From the NCBI GenBank assembly GCA_002710885.1, contig PAIW01000082.1:32818-39768 (forward strand): a stretch of DNA of 6,951 nucleotides, given 5' to 3'. A model generated the notes under the pieces. The model was given only the letters and a program-made list of their open reading frames with translations. It was not told where the DNA came from and did not search any database. The translations under genes were made by a program, and so were the position numbers. This document shows, piece after piece, positions 4,670 to 6,951 of the stretch. Source of the DNA: Chloroflexota bacterium (lineage in GTDB: Bacteria; Chloroflexota; Dehalococcoidia; SAR202; UBA11138). Each line of letters begins with the position of its first letter. The first letter of the stretch is position 1.

Positions 4670-6951
4670 TTATGCCTGACTAATTATAACATCTCTTGAT
4701 TTTGAGCCATCGCCGGGGCCGACTATGCCCTCCTCTTCCAGTTGATCCATCAAACGGGCGGCTCTCGGATAGCCCACTCGCAGGCGTCGCTGGAGGAGCG
4801 ATGTTGAGAGCTTGCGGTGGCTGTACGCCAACTCGATGGCCTTGTCCAGCATTTCGTCGCGGTCCCGGTCGGCGACATCCATATCGTCGTCTTCGTCCGC
4901 TTCGCTCTGGGCCAAAAGGTCTATGCGGGGGAGGGCCGGCCAGGGCGTAGTCTTCCAAAACTCGACCAGGGATTCAATCTCCTCGTCCGAGATGAACACG
5001 TTTTGAACTCTGGATGGTTTGCCAGCATCCAAGGGCAGATAAAGCATGTCGCCCTTGCCTAATAGCTTGTCAGCGCCGGCCACATCCAGGATGGTCCTGG
5101 AGTCGACCTGAGACGTCACTCCGAAGCTGATGCGGCTGGGGAAATTGGCCTTTATCAGCCCGGTAATAACGTCCACAGATGGCCTCTGGGTGGCAACAAT
5201 CAAATGAATTCCCGTGGCGCGGCCTAGTTGTGCCAGACGGCATAGCGAAGATTCCACGTCGAATGAGGCGGTCATCATCAGATCGGCCAATTCGTCGATT
5301 GCCACGACCAAATAGGGCATTCGGTCGGGCATGCGCGAGTTGTAGCTGTCTATGTTTCGGACACCGATTTCCTCCATACGGCGGTATCGATCGAGCATTT
5401 CACGGATGAGACCCTTGAGGTAACTGACCACCTGGTCGGACTCGACAATGACGGGGGCCATGAGGTGGGGGATTCCGTTGTACGGCGTCAGTTCGACGCG
5501 CTTGGGGTCCACCAGGAGAAGGCGCAGGTCCGAGGGAGATTTCTCCTTGATGAGGCAGGAGACAATCGCGTTTATGCAGACGCTCTTGCCGCTGCCCGTT
5601 GCTCCTGCTATGAGGAGGTGGGGCATTTTGGCGAGATCGAATGTGACGGTTTCGCCTCCGCTGCCTTTGCCTAGCGCGATGGGCAGGTGGGCTTTCGTGC
5701 TCATCTTTTTGAACACTGAGCTTGCCATTATTCCCCGAAGCGTGACCAGGGAGGGTGTTGGGTTTGGAACTTCGATACCGACCAATGACTTGCCCATTGC
5801 CGGCGTTTCGATGCGGATACTCTGAGTCTTGAGAGCCAGGGCGAGGTCTTTTTCCCGCGCCAAAATCGCGTCCACCTTCACGCGGGTCTTCGACTCGATT
5901 TGTTTTACGATCTGTTTTCCGCTTTCGTCCAGAATTGGTCTTCCGGTGTCATCCATTTGCCTGGTCTGCTTGTACTTGCGAATCCAGCCGGGGACCAGGC
6001 CGTACATGGTGACGGTGGGGCCAGGCTTCACGCCTCCGATTTCGACTTCGATGCCGTACTCAGCCAGCGTCTCGCGGATCGTGTCGGCGGTTTCTTGGAT
6101 GTCCTCTTCAGAGATGGTCCTTTCCGGGGCGTTGTTGAGCAGTTCCATAGGCGGGCTTTGCCAGATGTAGTTGGCTGACAGGCCGCCGTTGGTTTCAGGC
6201 GCCGTAAGTGTGGCGATCCCTATTGAAGGACTAGGCTGAGTGTCCGCCTCGCTAATAGGCTCAGCGGCGTCATCAGAAGACCAGTAGCGGTTGAATTTTG
6301 CGGGTTCGGTTTGCTCAGGCTCAGTCACGAATATCGGAACGGGTTGTGATTGGGCGGCGATCTTTTTCGGCTCATCGGGGTATGCGGCGGGCTCCGGTAA
6401 TTCATCTACGTGTTCAACAGACAGGGTAGCGGATTGTGATTCTTCCAAATTTGTAGATGGCTTGTTCTTGCTGAGAAATTCTGAGAACTCGGGCAGTTTG
6501 AATGTGCCGGGTTCCGGAGTATTGTCGGCATCGGGGTCGAAGTGAGAATCGGGCTTGACGTAGCTGGTCCGTTCGTAGGGCGTCATGACCTCGGGAGGGA
6601 TGAATGTTTCGGGTTTGCTATCTTTTCGGTTCTGGATTTTTTTAACCAAGCTTTTGATGCCCACGACTGCCATGATGTACAAATAAACGGATCCTTGGCC
6701 TATTATGAGCGCAATATCTGCCGCCAGAGCAGGAGAAGCCACGGCCACAGTGAGGATGAAAATGCCGAATAATCGAAGAGTTCCGATCCAGGACTGTGAG
6801 CCTATTATGGCGTCGCCGACCTGGCCTCCCAGGGTGATCTGGCCGTTAAGGGCAAACCATCCAACTGCCCCGTCGTAGGGTTCGAAAAAGGAGAACGCGC
6901 CTATCGCCAGCGCAACCAGGCCGAGCGAACTGAGCCAGAGGTTGGGCTTGG
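4670..6951 (-). CDS. ftsK: DNA translocase FtsK/SpoIIIE (5' end outside the window)
   Basis: The frame stays open from the TAA at 4670-4672 to the window edge, giving 759 visible residues, numbered here from the first full codon (6949-6947). FtsK is a septal, membrane-anchored hexameric ATPase that pumps DNA during chromosome segregation and dimer resolution. Hydrophobic segments lie at about 4-22, 55-77 and 78-98, the last part of the N-terminal membrane domain. An acidic, proline-rich linker follows (about 110-257). The alpha domain starts near 278 and includes GPTVTMYGLVPG (310-321). The RecA-like motor has Walker A GATGSGKS (449-456), VDPKRVEL (480-487), Walker B VVAIDELAD (548-556), and ATQRPSVDVITGLIKANFPSR (586-606). 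The winged-helix gamma domain, which reads polarity motifs, is at about 698-757 with LLQRRLRVGYPRAARL (718-733). A GTG at 6748 is internal, since in-frame membrane sequence continues upstream. About 35 extra residues (322-356) interrupt the alpha domain. accDA follows 36 bases downstream. Confidence 0.96.
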   Translation of the reverse strand, partial: KPNLWLSSLGLVALAIGAFSFFEPYDGAVGWFALNGQITLGGQVGDAIIGSQSWIGTLRLFGIFILTVAVASPALAADIALIIGQGSVYLYIMAVVGIKSLVKKIQNRKDSKPETFIPPEVMTPYERTSYVKPDSHFDPDADNTPEPGTFKLPEFSEFLSKNKPSTNLEESQSATLSVEHVDELPEPAAYPDEPKKIAAQSQPVPIFVTEPEQTEPAKFNRYWSSDDAAEPISEADTQPSPSIGIATLTAPETNGGLSANYIWQSPPMELLNNAPERTISEEDIQETADTIRETLAEYGIEVEIGGVKPGPTVTMYGLVPGWIRKYKQTRQMDDTGRPILDESGKQIVKQIESKTRVKVDAILAREKDLALALKTQSIRIETPAMGKSLVGIEVPNPTPSLVTLRGIMASSVFKKMSTKAHLPIALGKGSGGETVTFDLAKMPHLLIAGATGSGKSVCINAIVSCLIKEKSPSDLRLLLVDPKRVELTPYNGIPHLMAPVIVESDQVVSYLKGLIREMLDRYRRMEEIGVRNIDSYNSRMPDRMPYLVVAIDELADLMMTASFDVESSLCRLAQLGRATGIHLIVATQRPSVDVITGLIKANFPSRISFGVTSQVDSRTILDVAGADKLLGKGDMLYLPLDAGKPSRVQNVFISDEEIESLVEFWKTTPWPALPRIDLLAQSEADEDDDMDVADRDRDEMLDKAIELAYSHRKLSTSLLQRRLRVGYPRAARLMDQLEEEGIVGPGDGSKSRDVIISQA

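Noticed and set aside
4668..4670. Minus-strand ATG overlapping the ftsK stop (TAATG) as the accDA start
   Set aside because: It is out of frame with accDA, 37 bases from the TTG. The frame it opens runs into the AccD region in the wrong register.

Overview
The window holds six protein-coding genes in two convergent blocks. It looks like a chromosomal segment from a moderately GC-rich bacterium. A fused acetyl-CoA carboxylase beta/alpha gene, an FtsK with an insertion in its alpha domain, and an intergenic palindrome carrying TTCGCTCCGCTCAG-type sequence remind me of marine or groundwater Chloroflexota (Dehalococcoidia/SAR202-like). That placement is from memory and is tentative. There are no RNA genes, CRISPR arrays, insertion sequences or phage genes, and no gene-free stretch longer than 300 bases.

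Plus strand, 1-2802: the last 44 codons of leuC, a 155-base spacer, leuD, an ACMSD-like metal-dependent amidohydrolase/decarboxylase, and a protein of the DapA (dihydrodipicolinate synthase/N-acetylneuraminate lyase) superfamily. LeuC and LeuD together form isopropylmalate isomerase, a leucine biosynthesis enzyme. The last three genes are packed tightly (4- and 12-base gaps) and are probably co-transcribed. The two downstream genes are not standard leucine genes. The DapA-like protein lacks both the Schiff-base lysine and the catalytic tyrosine of its superfamily, which makes it the most unusual gene here. The leuC-leuD spacer holds a short tandem repeat and a long imperfect inverted repeat.

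Minus strand, 6951-2813: ftsK, whose 5' end lies outside the window, is followed 36 bases downstream by a single gene encoding the carboxyltransferase beta (AccD) and alpha (AccA) subunits fused in one chain. FtsK is the membrane-anchored DNA translocase that clears the chromosome terminus at the division septum. AccDA makes malonyl-CoA for fatty-acid synthesis. The two genes probably share a transcript. No biotin carboxylase or biotin carrier gene is in view.

The two blocks meet tail to tail with only 10 bases between stop codons (2802 and 2813). The strongest lead for unknown biology is the pairing of an intact ACMSD-like hydrolase with a lysine-less DapA-fold protein behind leuCD. No defence or mobile system is visible.
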